Source: UBA8752 sp036159995 (GTDB taxonomy: Bacteria > Bacteroidota > Bacteroidia > Flavobacteriales_D > Sanyastnellaceae). From it: a stretch of 64,000 nucleotides of DNA. Location: NCBI GenBank assembly GCA_036159995.1, contig JAYYEI010000049.1:124001-188000 (forward strand), given 5' to 3'. The notes below the pieces were generated by a model. It was not told where the DNA came from. It saw only the letters and a program-made list of their open reading frames with translations, and ran no database searches. Positions within the stretch are counted from its first letter, which is position 1. The number at the start of each line of letters is the position of its first letter. Shown piece by piece: positions 17,832-26,395 of this stretch. The translations under genes and the position numbers were made by a program.

Positions 17832-18344
17832 ATGAAATCCACGATTACCCTCGGCCTGATGATGGCCGCTCTCTTCCTCTCCACGAGCACCTCGGCCCAG
17901 GTCAAGGAGGCCCGATTCGGCCACATCGACACCCAGGCCCTCCTGGAATCCATGCCGGAGCGGAACACCATCCAGTCCGAAATCGAGGGGGCCGCGGCCC
18001 AGTACGAGCAGGAAATCGTCCGCATGCAGGGCGAGCTCGAGGCCAAGGTGGCCGAGTACCAGCAGAAGGCCGAATCCTGGCCGACCGCCATCCGCGCCCA
18101 GAAGGAGCAGGACATCACCCAGGACCAGCAGGGACTGGAGCAGTTTTACGCCACGGTGCAGCAGGAGCTGGCCATCCTCGAGCAGAGCCTCTTGGAGCCC
18201 ATGATCGAGCGTGCCCGGACCGCCATTGAGCAGGTCGGCGCTGAGGAGGGCTTCACGTACATCTTCGACACGTCCACGGGCTCCACGGTCTACAACGGAG
18301 GCGAGGACGTGCTCGGGCTCGTCAAGGCCAAGCTTGGCCTCTGA
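17832..18344 (+). CDS. OmpH/Skp-like periplasmic chaperone
   Basis: Second Skp family protein, 170 residues, without the C-terminal extension of its upstream neighbour. It has a signal peptide ending near residue 22 (STSAQ), the conserved FGHIDTQALLESMPERN start of the mature protein, a coiled coil at ~45-125, and the closing segment EEGFTYIFDTSTGSTVYNGGEDV. Likely holds unfolded outer-membrane proteins between Sec and BAM. The tandem pair is usual in Bacteroidota; differences in the tails suggest different clients or partners. Its last codons overlap the proposed murI start. Confidence 0.92.
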   Translation: MKSTITLGLMMAALFLSTSTSAQVKEARFGHIDTQALLESMPERNTIQSEIEGAAAQYEQEIVRMQGELEAKVAEYQQKAESWPTAIRAQKEQDITQDQQGLEQFYATVQQELAILEQSLLEPMIERARTAIEQVGAEEGFTYIFDTSTGSTVYNGGEDVLGLVKAKLGL

Positions 18345-19167
18345 GGCCCCCATCGGCATTTTCGATTCCGGCATCGGTGGCCTGACAGTCGCCCATGCCG
18401 TTGCGCGGGTGTTGCCCGCCGAGCGGCTTTCCTATTTCGGGGACACCGCCCACATGCCCTACGGGGACAGATCGCCGGAGCTCGTCCGGTCCTGGTCGGT
18501 CCGCATCGCCGAGCACCTGCTCGACCAGGGGTGCAAGGCCATCGTCATTGCTTGCAATTCGGCGTCCGCCACCGCAGCCTCAGCCGTGCGGGACCTCGCC
18601 GGGGAATCCGTGCCGGTCATCGACGTGATTTCCCCGGTCGTCCGGGCTGTCGCTGGTCAGGGCCACGCGCGCATTGGCGTCATCGGGACCCGGGCCACCA
18701 TTGGCAGCGGCATCTACGGGCGGACCCTCCGGAACGCGCTGCGGGAATCCGGCTGCGACGGCGTGGTGGAGGAGTGGGCCACGCCCCTGTTGGCGCCGCT
18801 CATCGAAGAGGGCTGGCAGGACCATGCGCTCATGGACCCCGTGCTGCTCTCCTACCTCGACGCCGCGGGCTGGACCCCGGGCTCTGCCGGCGCCATTGAC
18901 GCCCTGATTCCGGGATGCACCCATTACCCCCTGGCCATGGCCGCGATGCGCCGGGTGTTGAGCGAGCAGGTGGACGTGGTGGATGGCCCCGGCATCGTGG
19001 CCGAGTCCGTGCGCACTCGACTGGCGGAGGAGGGCTTGCTCCACCTAGGGGCTTCGGTGGGCGATCACCGGTTCTCGGTCAGCGATCTGACGCCGGGCTT
19101 CGAGCGGTCCGCCACCCGGTTCTTCGGGCACGGCCTCGATTTGGCCTACGACCCGCTCTGGGCCTGA
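18334..19167 (+). CDS. murI: Glutamate racemase
   Basis: Interconverts L- and D-glutamate to supply D-Glu for peptidoglycan. It shows the IGIFDSGIGGLTV start, first catalytic Cys74 in VIACNSASA, second catalytic Cys195 and His197 in IPGCTHYPL, and YFGDTAHMPYG. The best start is the TTG at 18334, which gives MASEAPIGIFDSG and 277 residues, normal for MurI. The only upstream ATG in frame (18211) would add ~41 residues inside ompH. The TTG start and an 11-nt overlap with ompH suggest low-efficiency, coupled translation. The 3' end overlaps the convergent gamma-carbonic anhydrase gene by 22 nt. Confidence 0.94.
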   Translation: MASEAPIGIFDSGIGGLTVAHAVARVLPAERLSYFGDTAHMPYGDRSPELVRSWSVRIAEHLLDQGCKAIVIACNSASATAASAVRDLAGESVPVIDVISPVVRAVAGQGHARIGVIGTRATIGSGIYGRTLRNALRESGCDGVVEEWATPLLAPLIEEGWQDHALMDPVLLSYLDAAGWTPGSAGAIDALIPGCTHYPLAMAAMRRVLSEQVDVVDGPGIVAESVRTRLAEEGLLHLGASVGDHRFSVSDLTPGFERSATRFFGHGLDLAYDPLWA

Positions 19168-19706
19168 CGCCCCCCATTCTCTTCGAACCACCCCGCGTAT
19201 TCCCGGTACCGCTCGGCGGTGGCGGTCAGATGCTGCTTCAATTCGTCCCCGACGTCCTTCACTTTGCGGGCGGGCACTCCGGCCCACAGTTCTCCGGCGC
19301 CGATTCGGGTGCCTTCGAGCACTACGGCTCCAGCCGCCACGACAGCGCACTCTCCAACGATGGCACGGTCCATGACAACGGCGCCCATTCCAATGAGGGC
19401 TCCGGCCTCGACCGTGCATCCGTGAACGATGGCGTTGTGCCCGATGCTGGCCCCATCGCCGATGGTGAGGTCCGTCTTCTCCCAGGTCCCATGCAGCACT
19501 GCCCCGTCTTGGATGTTGACGCGGGTCCCGAGTCGGATGGCACAGACGTCCCCCCGGACGATGGCGCCAAACCAGATGCTGCAGTCATCGCCGGTGACGA
19601 CATCGCCGACGACGGTGCAGTTGGGGGCGAGCCAGTTGTCCTGGCCGAAGCGCGGATGGTGTCCCCGGACGGGCAACACGACAGGGGAGGGAGTGGGAGC
19701 GTCCAT
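19146..19706 (-). CDS. Gamma-carbonic anhydrase family protein
   Basis: A 186-residue left-handed beta-helix protein of the YrdA/CaiE/PaaY group. Hexapeptide repeats run from ~30 to 155 and the three zinc-ligand histidines are present: His72 (AVLHG), His90 (SIGHN) and His95 (IVHGC), with RVNIQDG just before. By family knowledge these are trimeric enzymes, some hydrating CO2 and others without shown activity. The ATG at 19706 gives the family N-terminus; longer frames enter gmhA. It lies downstream of gmhA on the same strand with a 41-nt gap. Stop is TAG, and its 3' end overlaps murI on the opposite strand. Confidence 0.9.
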   Translation of the reverse strand: MDAPTPSPVVLPVRGHHPRFGQDNWLAPNCTVVGDVVTGDDCSIWFGAIVRGDVCAIRLGTRVNIQDGAVLHGTWEKTDLTIGDGASIGHNAIVHGCTVEAGALIGMGAVVMDRAIVGECAVVAAGAVVLEGTRIGAGELWAGVPARKVKDVGDELKQHLTATAERYREYAGWFEENGGRQAQSGS

Positions 19707-19747
19707 GGAGCGAAAATCGGGCTCAGCCCGAAAACAGGGTCCGATCC

Positions 19748-20341
19748 TCAGGCGCAGCGCGCCTCGATGTGGTCGATGAAGGCGTGGATGCACTGGATGT
19801 GCACCTCTTGGATGCGGTCGGCGTAACCGGACCACGGAACGCGGACCTCGACGTCGCAGAGCGGGGCGAGCGCGCCCCCGTCCTTGCCGGTCAGACTGAC
19901 AACGGTCATGCCCACCTCCTTGGCCGCCTCAGCCGCGCGGACCACGTTGGGCGAATTCCCGGACGTTGAGATGGCCAGCAGGACATCGCCAGGGCGGCCC
20001 ATGGCCTCCACGAAGCGGGAGAACACGAATTCGTAGCCATGGTCATTGCCCACACAGCTCAAGTGCGACGGGTCGGAAATGGACAGGGCGGGCAGAGCCT
20101 TGCGGTCATCGCGGTATCGACCGGTCAACTCCTCGGCGAAGTGCATGGCGTCACACATGGAGCCTCCATTGCCGCAGGAGATCACCTTGCCACCGGCGGA
20201 AATGGACTGGGCCATGGCCTCGGCACCCGCCGCAACGGCAGCGAGACAGGCAGTGTCCCCAAGGAAAGCCTGTTGGACTTCCCGGGCCTCTTCGAAATGT
20301 CGGCGGATGCGATCGGCGTGTTCCATGTCCGAAAGGTGCAC
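19748..20341 (-). CDS. gmhA: Phosphoheptose isomerase (SIS domain)
   Basis: Isomerises sedoheptulose 7-phosphate to D-glycero-D-manno-heptose 7-phosphate, the entry to ADP-heptose. The 197-residue SIS protein has ISCGNGGSMCDAMHFAEELTGRY at ~54-76, the ISTSGNSPNV phosphate-binding motif at ~123-132, and a C-terminal zinc/catalytic segment with EVHIQCIHAFIDHIE. I chose the GTG at 20341 because a -7-like box ends 3 nt before it; ATG 20326 (MEHADR) is the alternative. No other heptose genes (hldE, gmhB) are in the window, so the product may feed an LPS core or S-layer sugar made elsewhere. Confidence 0.93.
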   Translation of the reverse strand: MHLSDMEHADRIRRHFEEAREVQQAFLGDTACLAAVAAGAEAMAQSISAGGKVISCGNGGSMCDAMHFAEELTGRYRDDRKALPALSISDPSHLSCVGNDHGYEFVFSRFVEAMGRPGDVLLAISTSGNSPNVVRAAEAAKEVGMTVVSLTGKDGGALAPLCDVEVRVPWSGYADRIQEVHIQCIHAFIDHIEARCA

Positions 20342-20344
20342 GGT

Positions 20345-20352
20345 GCAAGCTA
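20345..20352 (-). promoter_or_regulatory. Start-proximal -7-like box of gmhA
   Basis: On the minus strand TAGCTTGC ends 3 nt before the GTG at 20341. If functional, the gmhA mRNA would be leaderless or nearly so. Confidence 0.35.
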
Positions 20353-20407
20353 CGGCCTCACGCGGGTTGTGTGCGTGTCGCCATGGGGTTTGCCACCGTC
20401 ATCGGGG

Positions 20408-22864
20408 TCACTTCCCCGCCTCGAAGCGGGCATAGTTCTCCTTGAGGAAGTCGATGAATTTCTGCGGGTCGGGATCGTAGCCGACACCATCCCCGAGCGC
20501 TTCCCCGTCGTGGTCAATCATGACGTAGAAGGGCTGGGCGTTGGTGCCGAACCGCGAGGCCTGCAGGTAGGTCCACTTGTTGCCCACGGTCCGAATGCGA
20601 AAGTCCTTTCCACCGAATTCCTCGACCCGCTGCTGGTCCTCCGGCAGGGCCTTGCGTTCGTCCACATACAAGGAGACGAGCACGGCCTTCTCGGTCAGGT
20701 ACTCGGCGACCGTGGCATCGGGCCAGACTTGCTCCTCCATCTTCCGGCAGTTCACGCAAGCCCAACCGGTGAAGTCGAGGATCATCGGCTTGCCTTCGGC
20801 GCGGGCGGCAGCGAGGCCTTCCTCATAGTCACGGAACCGGGCCTCAATGTGGCCGGAACTGTGGCCATCCGAAGAGCCGCCATGCGATCCGCCCACGGAG
20901 CCGCTGCTCTCGGAGTAGAACATGGGCGGAGGGAAGCCGGCGATGATTTTCAAGGGGGCGCCCCACAGGCCTGGCATCATGTAGATGGCGAGCACGAGGA
21001 ACACCGTACCGAGTCCCCAGCGGCCGACGCTCATGCGCTCGAGCTTGCTGTCGTGGGGGAATCGGAGTCCGCCATAGAGGTAAATGGCGATGCACAGGGC
21101 GACCGCGATCCAGATGGCGATGAAGAGCTCCCGCTTCAGGAGGCCGAGCTGCAGGACGAGGTCCGCGTTGGACAGGAACTTGAAGGCAAATCCAATCTCC
21201 AGCAGGCCCAGTACCACCTTCACGCTGGTCAGCCATCCGCCGCTCTGGGGCAACGAGTTGAGCCAGCCCGGGAAGGCGCTGAAGAGGGCAAACGGAATCG
21301 CGAGCGCCAGCGAGAAGCCGAACATGACGGCAATGGGGCCACCGAAGTCGCCCGTGGCGGCGCCGGCCAAGGCACTGCCGACAAGGGGGCCGGTGCAGCT
21401 GAAGCTGACGATGGCCAGCGTGGCGGCCATGAAGAAGATGCCGATCAGGCCGCCGCGGTCCGCCTGGGCGTCGACCTTGTTGGCCCAGCTGGTGGGGAGC
21501 TGGATCTCAAAGGCACCCAGGAAGCTCACGCCGAAGACGATGAGCAACAGGAAGAGGAAGAGGTTGAAGTAGGGATCCGTGGAAATGAGGTTCAGCACGT
21601 CGACCCCGAACACCGCCGTCAACAACAGGCCCAGGCCGGTGTAGATGAAGATGATGCTGGCGCCGTAGATGAGGGCGTTGCGGATGCCCTCTGCGCGGGT
21701 CTTGCTCTGCTTGGTGAAGAAGCTCACCGTCATGGGAATCAGCGGGAACACGCAGGGCGTGAACAGGGCCGCAAAACCGAGGCCCATGCCGAGCAGGAAG
21801 AGGACCCACAGGCCGTCGCCCATCTCCTCTTCTTCGGATTCAGTGACGGTCCCTGCGTCCCCCGGGCAGAGCTCGGGAACGGCCTCCGTGCGGGCGTCAT
21901 CCAAGGCAAGGTAGAATTCGACGTCCGGCGGGAAAATGCACTTCGTGTCGTCGCAGGTCATGTAGGTCAGGAGGCCGTCGATCGTCTCGGGACGGTCTCC
22001 GGTCCAGCTGACGTCCAGGGCCCAGCGCACCGTGCCCTCGAAGGACTTGACGTCCTTGTCGAAGTTGGGGTCGTAGTGGACCTCGGGCGTGCACTCGCGT
22101 AGGTCCCCGACCTCCACGCCTTCCGTGGCGATGGTGAAGGCGGTCGGAATCGGGCCGTCGAGCGGATCGTTGTCGTGGCTGTAGACGTGCCAACCTTCTT
22201 CGATGACGGCCGTGGCGACGATGGTGGCGGCATTGCCCTCATCAGCATGCAGGGCAAGGTCCCATTGGACCGGGTCGTAGAGGCCCATGGGCGCGTCGTC
22301 CTCAGCGTCGTCCATCCCGAAGGCACCGTCGTCCCCGCCATGGCTTCCGCCGTGGCCACCTCCACAGTAATCGGGCTTGGCGCTTTCGGGCCGGATGTCC
22401 GCCAACGCGATGTCGAAGTCGATGTCCTCCGGCGGCAGGCATTTGCTCTCGTCGCAAACCATGAAGGTCAGGTAGCCCTTCACCGACTCGGGAATCGCTC
22501 CCGGGAAGGACACCGTGTGGACCCAGTGCACGTCCTCCTCGAAGAAGAGCAGGTCGAGCATGAAGTTGGGGTCGTACTCGAGAATGGGCTCGCACTCCGC
22601 GGCCGCCGTGTCAGCCGTCTGCACGCCCTCGGTCTCGATGGTGAACGAGGTGGGAATCGGGCCGTCGAAGGGGTTCAGGAACTGGCTGTAAACGTGCCAG
22701 CCGGGTTCGACCGTGGCGTGGAAATCGAGGTCGAGGGTGCCGTCTCCGTTGTCATACAGGGCGAAGTCCCATTTCACGGGATCGTGGATCTGCGCGATGG
22801 TTGGGACGGACGCTCCGAAGGAGAGGAGCAGGGCGAAGAGGAAATGCAGGGGCTTCACGGGCAC
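20408..22864 (-). CDS. dsbD: Thiol:disulfide interchange protein DsbD with duplicated N-terminal domain
   Basis: Carries electrons from cytoplasmic thioredoxin across the inner membrane to periplasmic thiol proteins and cytochrome c assembly. From GTG 22864 it has 818 residues: a signal peptide (cleavage after ~24), two homologous DsbD-alpha domains (~25-155 and ~190-325), each with its own cysteine pair (VCDESKC and TCDDTKC), about eight membrane segments at ~345-640 with TM cysteines in FTPCVFP and FSCTGPL, and a periplasmic thioredoxin domain (~680-818) with WACVNCRK at ~697. Gly/His/Asp-rich linkers follow the first alpha domain (CGGGHGGSHGG) and TM8 (GGSHGGSSDGHSSGH). Two alpha domains is more than the single one of E. 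coli DsbD. GTG 22858 is an alternative start. Confidence 0.9.
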   Translation of the reverse strand: MPVKPLHFLFALLLSFGASVPTIAQIHDPVKWDFALYDNGDGTLDLDFHATVEPGWHVYSQFLNPFDGPIPTSFTIETEGVQTADTAAAECEPILEYDPNFMLDLLFFEEDVHWVHTVSFPGAIPESVKGYLTFMVCDESKCLPPEDIDFDIALADIRPESAKPDYCGGGHGGSHGGDDGAFGMDDAEDDAPMGLYDPVQWDLALHADEGNAATIVATAVIEEGWHVYSHDNDPLDGPIPTAFTIATEGVEVGDLRECTPEVHYDPNFDKDVKSFEGTVRWALDVSWTGDRPETIDGLLTYMTCDDTKCIFPPDVEFYLALDDARTEAVPELCPGDAGTVTESEEEEMGDGLWVLFLLGMGLGFAALFTPCVFPLIPMTVSFFTKQSKTRAEGIRNALIYGASIIFIYTGLGLLLTAVFGVDVLNLISTDPYFNLFLFLLLIVFGVSFLGAFEIQLPTSWANKVDAQADRGGLIGIFFMAATLAIVSFSCTGPLVGSALAGAATGDFGGPIAVMFGFSLALAIPFALFSAFPGWLNSLPQSGGWLTSVKVVLGLLEIGFAFKFLSNADLVLQLGLLKRELFIAIWIAVALCIAIYLYGGLRFPHDSKLERMSVGRWGLGTVFLVLAIYMMPGLWGAPLKIIAGFPPPMFYSESSGSVGGSHGGSSDGHSSGHIEARFRDYEEGLAAARAEGKPMILDFTGWACVNCRKMEEQVWPDATVAEYLTEKAVLVSLYVDERKALPEDQQRVEEFGGKDFRIRTVGNKWTYLQASRFGTNAQPFYVMIDHDGEALGDGVGYDPDPQKFIDFLKENYARFEAGK

Positions 22865-22948
22865 GTTGCTTTGCGGGCGGGAAGATAATGCCGCATTGAC
22901 CCTTGGGCGCCGTGCGGAACGCCAATGCATGCGAAGGCTCACCCCGGG

Positions 22949-23683
22949 TCAGAGGGCGATTTCCTGACCGGGCTCGAGTCCGAACCGGCGGCGGAACCAT
23001 CCGGCTCCGAGGTAGACCAGCGGGGTGTCGACGGCGGCCACGAGGACCTTGAAGCCGAATCCGTTGACCAGCAAGGCCCCGAACAGGCCCCACTCGATCT
23101 CCCCGACGCTGCACAGCAGCAGCAGCACGACCATCGTGTCCACGAATTGGGAGGGGATGGTCGAGAAGTTGTTGCGGAGCCACAGCATGCGGCCGCCGGT
23201 GCGCATTTTCCAGAAGTGGAAGATGCGGACGTCGAGGAACTGGGCGAGCAGGTAGGCGGCCATGGAGGCCCCCACGGCGAGCGCGGTCTGCCCGAAGACG
23301 TGGTCGAATTCCCCGTCGGTCACGGGTGACCAGGCGGTGGCCGGTGCCGCTCCGGCGAGGGTGATGACGGCCAGCGTCAGGAGGGAGGCCGCGAGTCCGG
23401 CCTTGACCACGTCATCGGCGCGCTTGCGCCCGTACACCTCGCTGATGAGGTCGGTGACGAGGAAGGTCAACGGATAGGGCAACAGGCCCACGCTGGCTTC
23501 GAAGGTGTAGTCGAGGCCCGGCAGGGTCCACGCAAAGAACTTGCGGAAGGCCAGGTTGCAGGTGACCAGGCTCGAGACAAACAGGGCCGCGAGCACGAGG
23601 TACAGGCCGAGGGCAAATTCCCGGTCCTTGGGATTGGCCAGGGCCTTGGGGGCGGCCAGTTCCGGGGTGGCGTTCGGCGTCAT
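22949..23683 (-). CDS. yhhQ: Queuosine precursor transporter (YhhQ family)
   Basis: A 244-residue integral membrane protein of the YhhQ/DUF165 family, which imports 7-cyano- or 7-aminomethyl-7-deazaguanine for tRNA queuosine synthesis. About six membrane segments are visible. The family motifs are present: LPYPLTFLVTDLISEVYGRKRA at ~66-87 (the conserved DxxxExYG), MAAYLLAQFLDVRIFHFWK, and LRNNFSTIPSQFVDTMVV. Short soluble N-terminus of ~25 residues. It follows tilS by 12 nt but has its own promoter-like box made partly from the tilS stop codon. Both neighbours act on tRNA (TilS on isoleucine tRNA, queuosine on wobble G34), a reasonable functional link. Confidence 0.92.
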   Translation of the reverse strand: MTPNATPELAAPKALANPKDREFALGLYLVLAALFVSSLVTCNLAFRKFFAWTLPGLDYTFEASVGLLPYPLTFLVTDLISEVYGRKRADDVVKAGLAASLLTLAVITLAGAAPATAWSPVTDGEFDHVFGQTALAVGASMAAYLLAQFLDVRIFHFWKMRTGGRMLWLRNNFSTIPSQFVDTMVVLLLLCSVGEIEWGLFGALLVNGFGFKVLVAAVDTPLVYLGAGWFRRRFGLEPGQEIAL

Positions 23684-23690
23684 CGGGGGG

Positions 23691-23698
23691 CAAATTTA
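23691..23698 (-). promoter_or_regulatory. -7 box of yhhQ overlapping the tilS stop codon
   Basis: TAAATTTG on the minus strand is an exact TAnnTTTG match. Its first three bases are the TAA stop codon of tilS and it ends 7 nt before the yhhQ ATG. Confidence 0.6.
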
Positions 23699-25054
23699 CT
23701 CGGCAACCCAACGCAAGGTGAGGACCTCCAGACCGTCTTTCGGCCAGGCGGTGGGCAGGGCCGCCCGGCGGTCGATCCGGTGGCCGACCAGCCAAACCGC
23801 CGTCCCGAGGGCATCCTCGAGGAGGAGCGCTGAGGGCCGGTCGCCATGGGCCACCTTCCGCTGGGTGAGGATGTCCGCCACGGATTGGTGACCGTCCATC
23901 CCCAGCGGCGCCAGCCGGTCCCCCGCACGCCACCGCCTCAGGGTGAGCGGCCCCTCGAGGGCGCCGAGACTCACTTGGGCCATCTCCTCCCCAGCCAGGA
24001 TCTCAGGTCGCGTCGAGGCACGGTCCACAGTCCATCGAACGCACCCACCGGGAGTGGGTCGTTCTCCCTCTGGCTCGCTTTGGGGGTCGAACACCAGCGG
24101 CCCCTGAGCCGGGGATGCCAGCCGCCGGGCCACCAACCCGTCCCGTTCCCGGACGAGGCCATGGGTGGGCGTGTCACATCGTTTTCCGGTCTCGGTCTCC
24201 GGCGCGGCCAGCTCCATCAGCGCGTCCAGTTGGCCTGCGGTCGCCCCATGCCGGGCAGACCAGATCGACATCAGGTGACGCGGAGAAGGCGCGGTATCCA
24301 ACGCGGCAAGCGGAAGGACATCGTGCGGGATGGTCTCCAGCAGAGTCAACGCAGAATCCCGCCATTCCGCGGCGAGTTCCGCTGCCCGGCCCAGTCCTGC
24401 ATCCCATCCTGGTCGGATGTTGTCCAGCAGGGGGATGAGGTCATGGCGAAGGCGGTTGCGCAAGTGACGGGGGTCGGCGTTGGAAGGGTCCTCTCGCCAT
24501 GCAACGCCCGCCCCGTTCAGGACGGCAACCAGGGCCGAGCGGGACAGGCCGAGGAAGGGCCGCCCGACGGTGTACCCCCGTTCCGTGGTCCAGGCGTCCA
24601 TGCCCCGCCAGGCATCGGGCCGGGCGCCCCGGATGAGGTGCAGCAATCGGGTTTCCCGTTGGTCGTCGGCATGGTGGCCGGTCAGCAGCACGTCGCCTTC
24701 CCCGAGCACCTCGGCGAACCAGCCATACCGCGCTTCCCGCGCGGCCGCCTCCAGCCCGAGGCCGGTCGTCTTCGCACGGTCCTCCAAGCCTTCCACAACG
24801 TGGGCCTGGAATCGACACCCGAGAGAAGCGGCAGCGGCTTCCACGAATTGCCGGTCCGCGTTGGATGCTTCGCGAAGCCCGTGGTCGACGTGCAGGACGG
24901 TCACCTGGGACGACACGGCGCAGGCGGCATGCAACAGGGCCATGGAGTCCGCACCGCCGGACACAGCCACAGCGACAGGATGCGATTCGGGCAGGCCGTG
25001 CTCCGAAAGCAGGGCCCGCAGGGCATCGGTCAGGGGGGTCCAGTCAGCGGCCAT
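23696..25054 (-). CDS. tilS: tRNA(Ile)-lysidine synthetase
   Basis: Adds lysine to C34 of the CAU-anticodon isoleucine tRNA so that it reads AUA; essential in most bacteria. The 452-residue protein has the PP-loop SGGADS at 32-37, VLHVDHGLR at ~52-60, LLTGHHADDQRET at ~124-136 and NADPRHLRNRLRH at ~197-209. The C-terminal substrate-binding domain follows (LTLRRWRAGDRLAPLGM, with VADILTQRKV). ATG 25054 is used; it overlaps the pabB end by 11 nt, so the two are coupled. The longer in-frame reading upstream is the shadow of pabB. The stop is TAA and forms the start of the yhhQ promoter box. Confidence 0.95.
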   Translation of the reverse strand: MAADWTPLTDALRALLSEHGLPESHPVAVAVSGGADSMALLHAACAVSSQVTVLHVDHGLREASNADRQFVEAAAASLGCRFQAHVVEGLEDRAKTTGLGLEAAAREARYGWFAEVLGEGDVLLTGHHADDQRETRLLHLIRGARPDAWRGMDAWTTERGYTVGRPFLGLSRSALVAVLNGAGVAWREDPSNADPRHLRNRLRHDLIPLLDNIRPGWDAGLGRAAELAAEWRDSALTLLETIPHDVLPLAALDTAPSPRHLMSIWSARHGATAGQLDALMELAAPETETGKRCDTPTHGLVRERDGLVARRLASPAQGPLVFDPQSEPEGERPTPGGCVRWTVDRASTRPEILAGEEMAQVSLGALEGPLTLRRWRAGDRLAPLGMDGHQSVADILTQRKVAHGDRPSALLLEDALGTAVWLVGHRIDRRAALPTAWPKDGLEVLTLRWVAE

Positions 25055-26393
25055 CCACAGGCAAGGTCGCAGATTCCGCGGCTTCCACGGCATCGAGGGC
25101 ATCCAGGACGGCCCGGGCCTTGAGGCGGGTCTCCTCCCACTCCGCTTCCGCCCCGGCCAAAGCGGTGATGGCCCCGCCCACATGGACGCTCCACCTCCCG
25201 GAGGTGCGGTCGGCCAAGGCGGTCCGGATGACCACATTGAGGTCGAAATCGCCCACACCTCCCCGGCCATCCGGGTCGGCCCATCCGATGGCGCCGGAGT
25301 AGAGGCCCCGACGGACGGGTTCCACCTCCGCGGTGATTTCCATGGCGCGGATCTTCGGTGCCCCGGTCATGCTGCCCATCGGGAAGGCGGCGGCGAGGAT
25401 GTCCGCGAATCCCCGGTCCTCCCGCACCGTGCAGGACACGGTGGAGACCATCTGATGAACGTTGCGGAAACTTTGGATGCCGCACAGTTCCTCGACCTCC
25501 ACGGTCGCGGGCCGCGCCACCTGGCTGAGGTCGTTCCGCACGAGGTCCGTGATCATCACGTTCTCAGCGCGCTCCTTGGGGTCCGTTCTCAGGGCTTCCG
25601 CGATGGCGGCATCACGCACCGGGTCCGCGTCGCGGGGGGCCGTGCCCTTGATGGGTTGGCTGATGAGCCGATCGCCCTCGCGGCGGAGGAACCGTTCGGG
25701 GCTGGCGCAGAGGATGTCGACCCCGTTCCAATGGAGCCGGGCGGAGAACGGGGCGGAGGTCTTGGCGGTGAGCCGTTGGAAGGCCCGGTCCGGGCACCAC
25801 CCCTTCGGGAGGGCCCCGTGGATCTCCCGACAGAGGTTCAATTCGTAGATGTCCCCCCGCAGGATGTGCGCGTGGACCCGCTCGAAGGCCTGACGGTAAT
25901 GCTCGGCGTCGAGGCCACTCTGCCCCAGAACGGAGCGCTCCCCAGTCGGTAAGACCAGGGCCTCGCCATTCTCCGTGCGCAGGGCCTGTTCCATGCGCCC
26001 CGCGAGCTCGGCGTCCGGCTTGACGAGCCAATCAAGTCGGGCCGCGGCCCCGGTTCCCTGGAAGGCGAGGACCCCGGCCGGTTCGACCCAATGGACCACG
26101 GGGAGTCGCACCGCCGCCTCAGGTTGATCGGGCAGGTCGAGCAGGGGGTGGGCACGCAGCTGGTCGTAACCAATCCAGCCGAAGCATCGTCCCTCGCCGG
26201 CCGCCACGAACTCGGCGATGCGAGGGTAGGCTTCAGGGTCGGCGGATGGCAGGTCCAGGGAGCGCCGAACGCCGGCAATCAGAAATCCGTGGAGACCGCC
26301 TTCCTCCCCGGCGGCATCGACGAGCAGCCAGGGCCGATCGTTGGCCAGGCCGGTCAGGTCCGGCAAGGAGAGGGCAGGCGCAGGCAAGGGCAC
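25044..26393 (-). CDS. pabB: Aminodeoxychorismate synthase component I
   Basis: Converts chorismate plus ammonia to 4-amino-4-deoxychorismate for folate synthesis. The 449-residue chorismate-binding protein has ILRGDIYELNLCREI at ~198-212, SPERFLRREGDRLISQPIKGT at ~249-269, ENVMITDLVRNDLS, and MGSMTGAPKIRAME. The PIKGT lysine is typical of PabB (and isochorismate-type) enzymes rather than of TrpE (PIAGT), supporting this call over anthranilate synthase. No glutaminase or lyase domain is fused. GTG 26393 is chosen because it lies 2 nt after the hemH stop and gives the right length; the upstream ATG would enter hemH. It forms a hemH-pabB-tilS operon. Confidence 0.9.
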   Translation of the reverse strand: MPLPAPALSLPDLTGLANDRPWLLVDAAGEEGGLHGFLIAGVRRSLDLPSADPEAYPRIAEFVAAGEGRCFGWIGYDQLRAHPLLDLPDQPEAAVRLPVVHWVEPAGVLAFQGTGAAARLDWLVKPDAELAGRMEQALRTENGEALVLPTGERSVLGQSGLDAEHYRQAFERVHAHILRGDIYELNLCREIHGALPKGWCPDRAFQRLTAKTSAPFSARLHWNGVDILCASPERFLRREGDRLISQPIKGTAPRDADPVRDAAIAEALRTDPKERAENVMITDLVRNDLSQVARPATVEVEELCGIQSFRNVHQMVSTVSCTVREDRGFADILAAAFPMGSMTGAPKIRAMEITAEVEPVRRGLYSGAIGWADPDGRGGVGDFDLNVVIRTALADRTSGRWSVHVGGAITALAGAEAEWEETRLKARAVLDALDAVEAAESATLPVDGR

Positions 26394-26395
26394 CC

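Noticed and set aside
20039..22102. Open frame of 687 codons on the plus strand
   Set aside because: Antisense to dsbD and gmhA; its composition mirrors the codons of the membrane protein below it.
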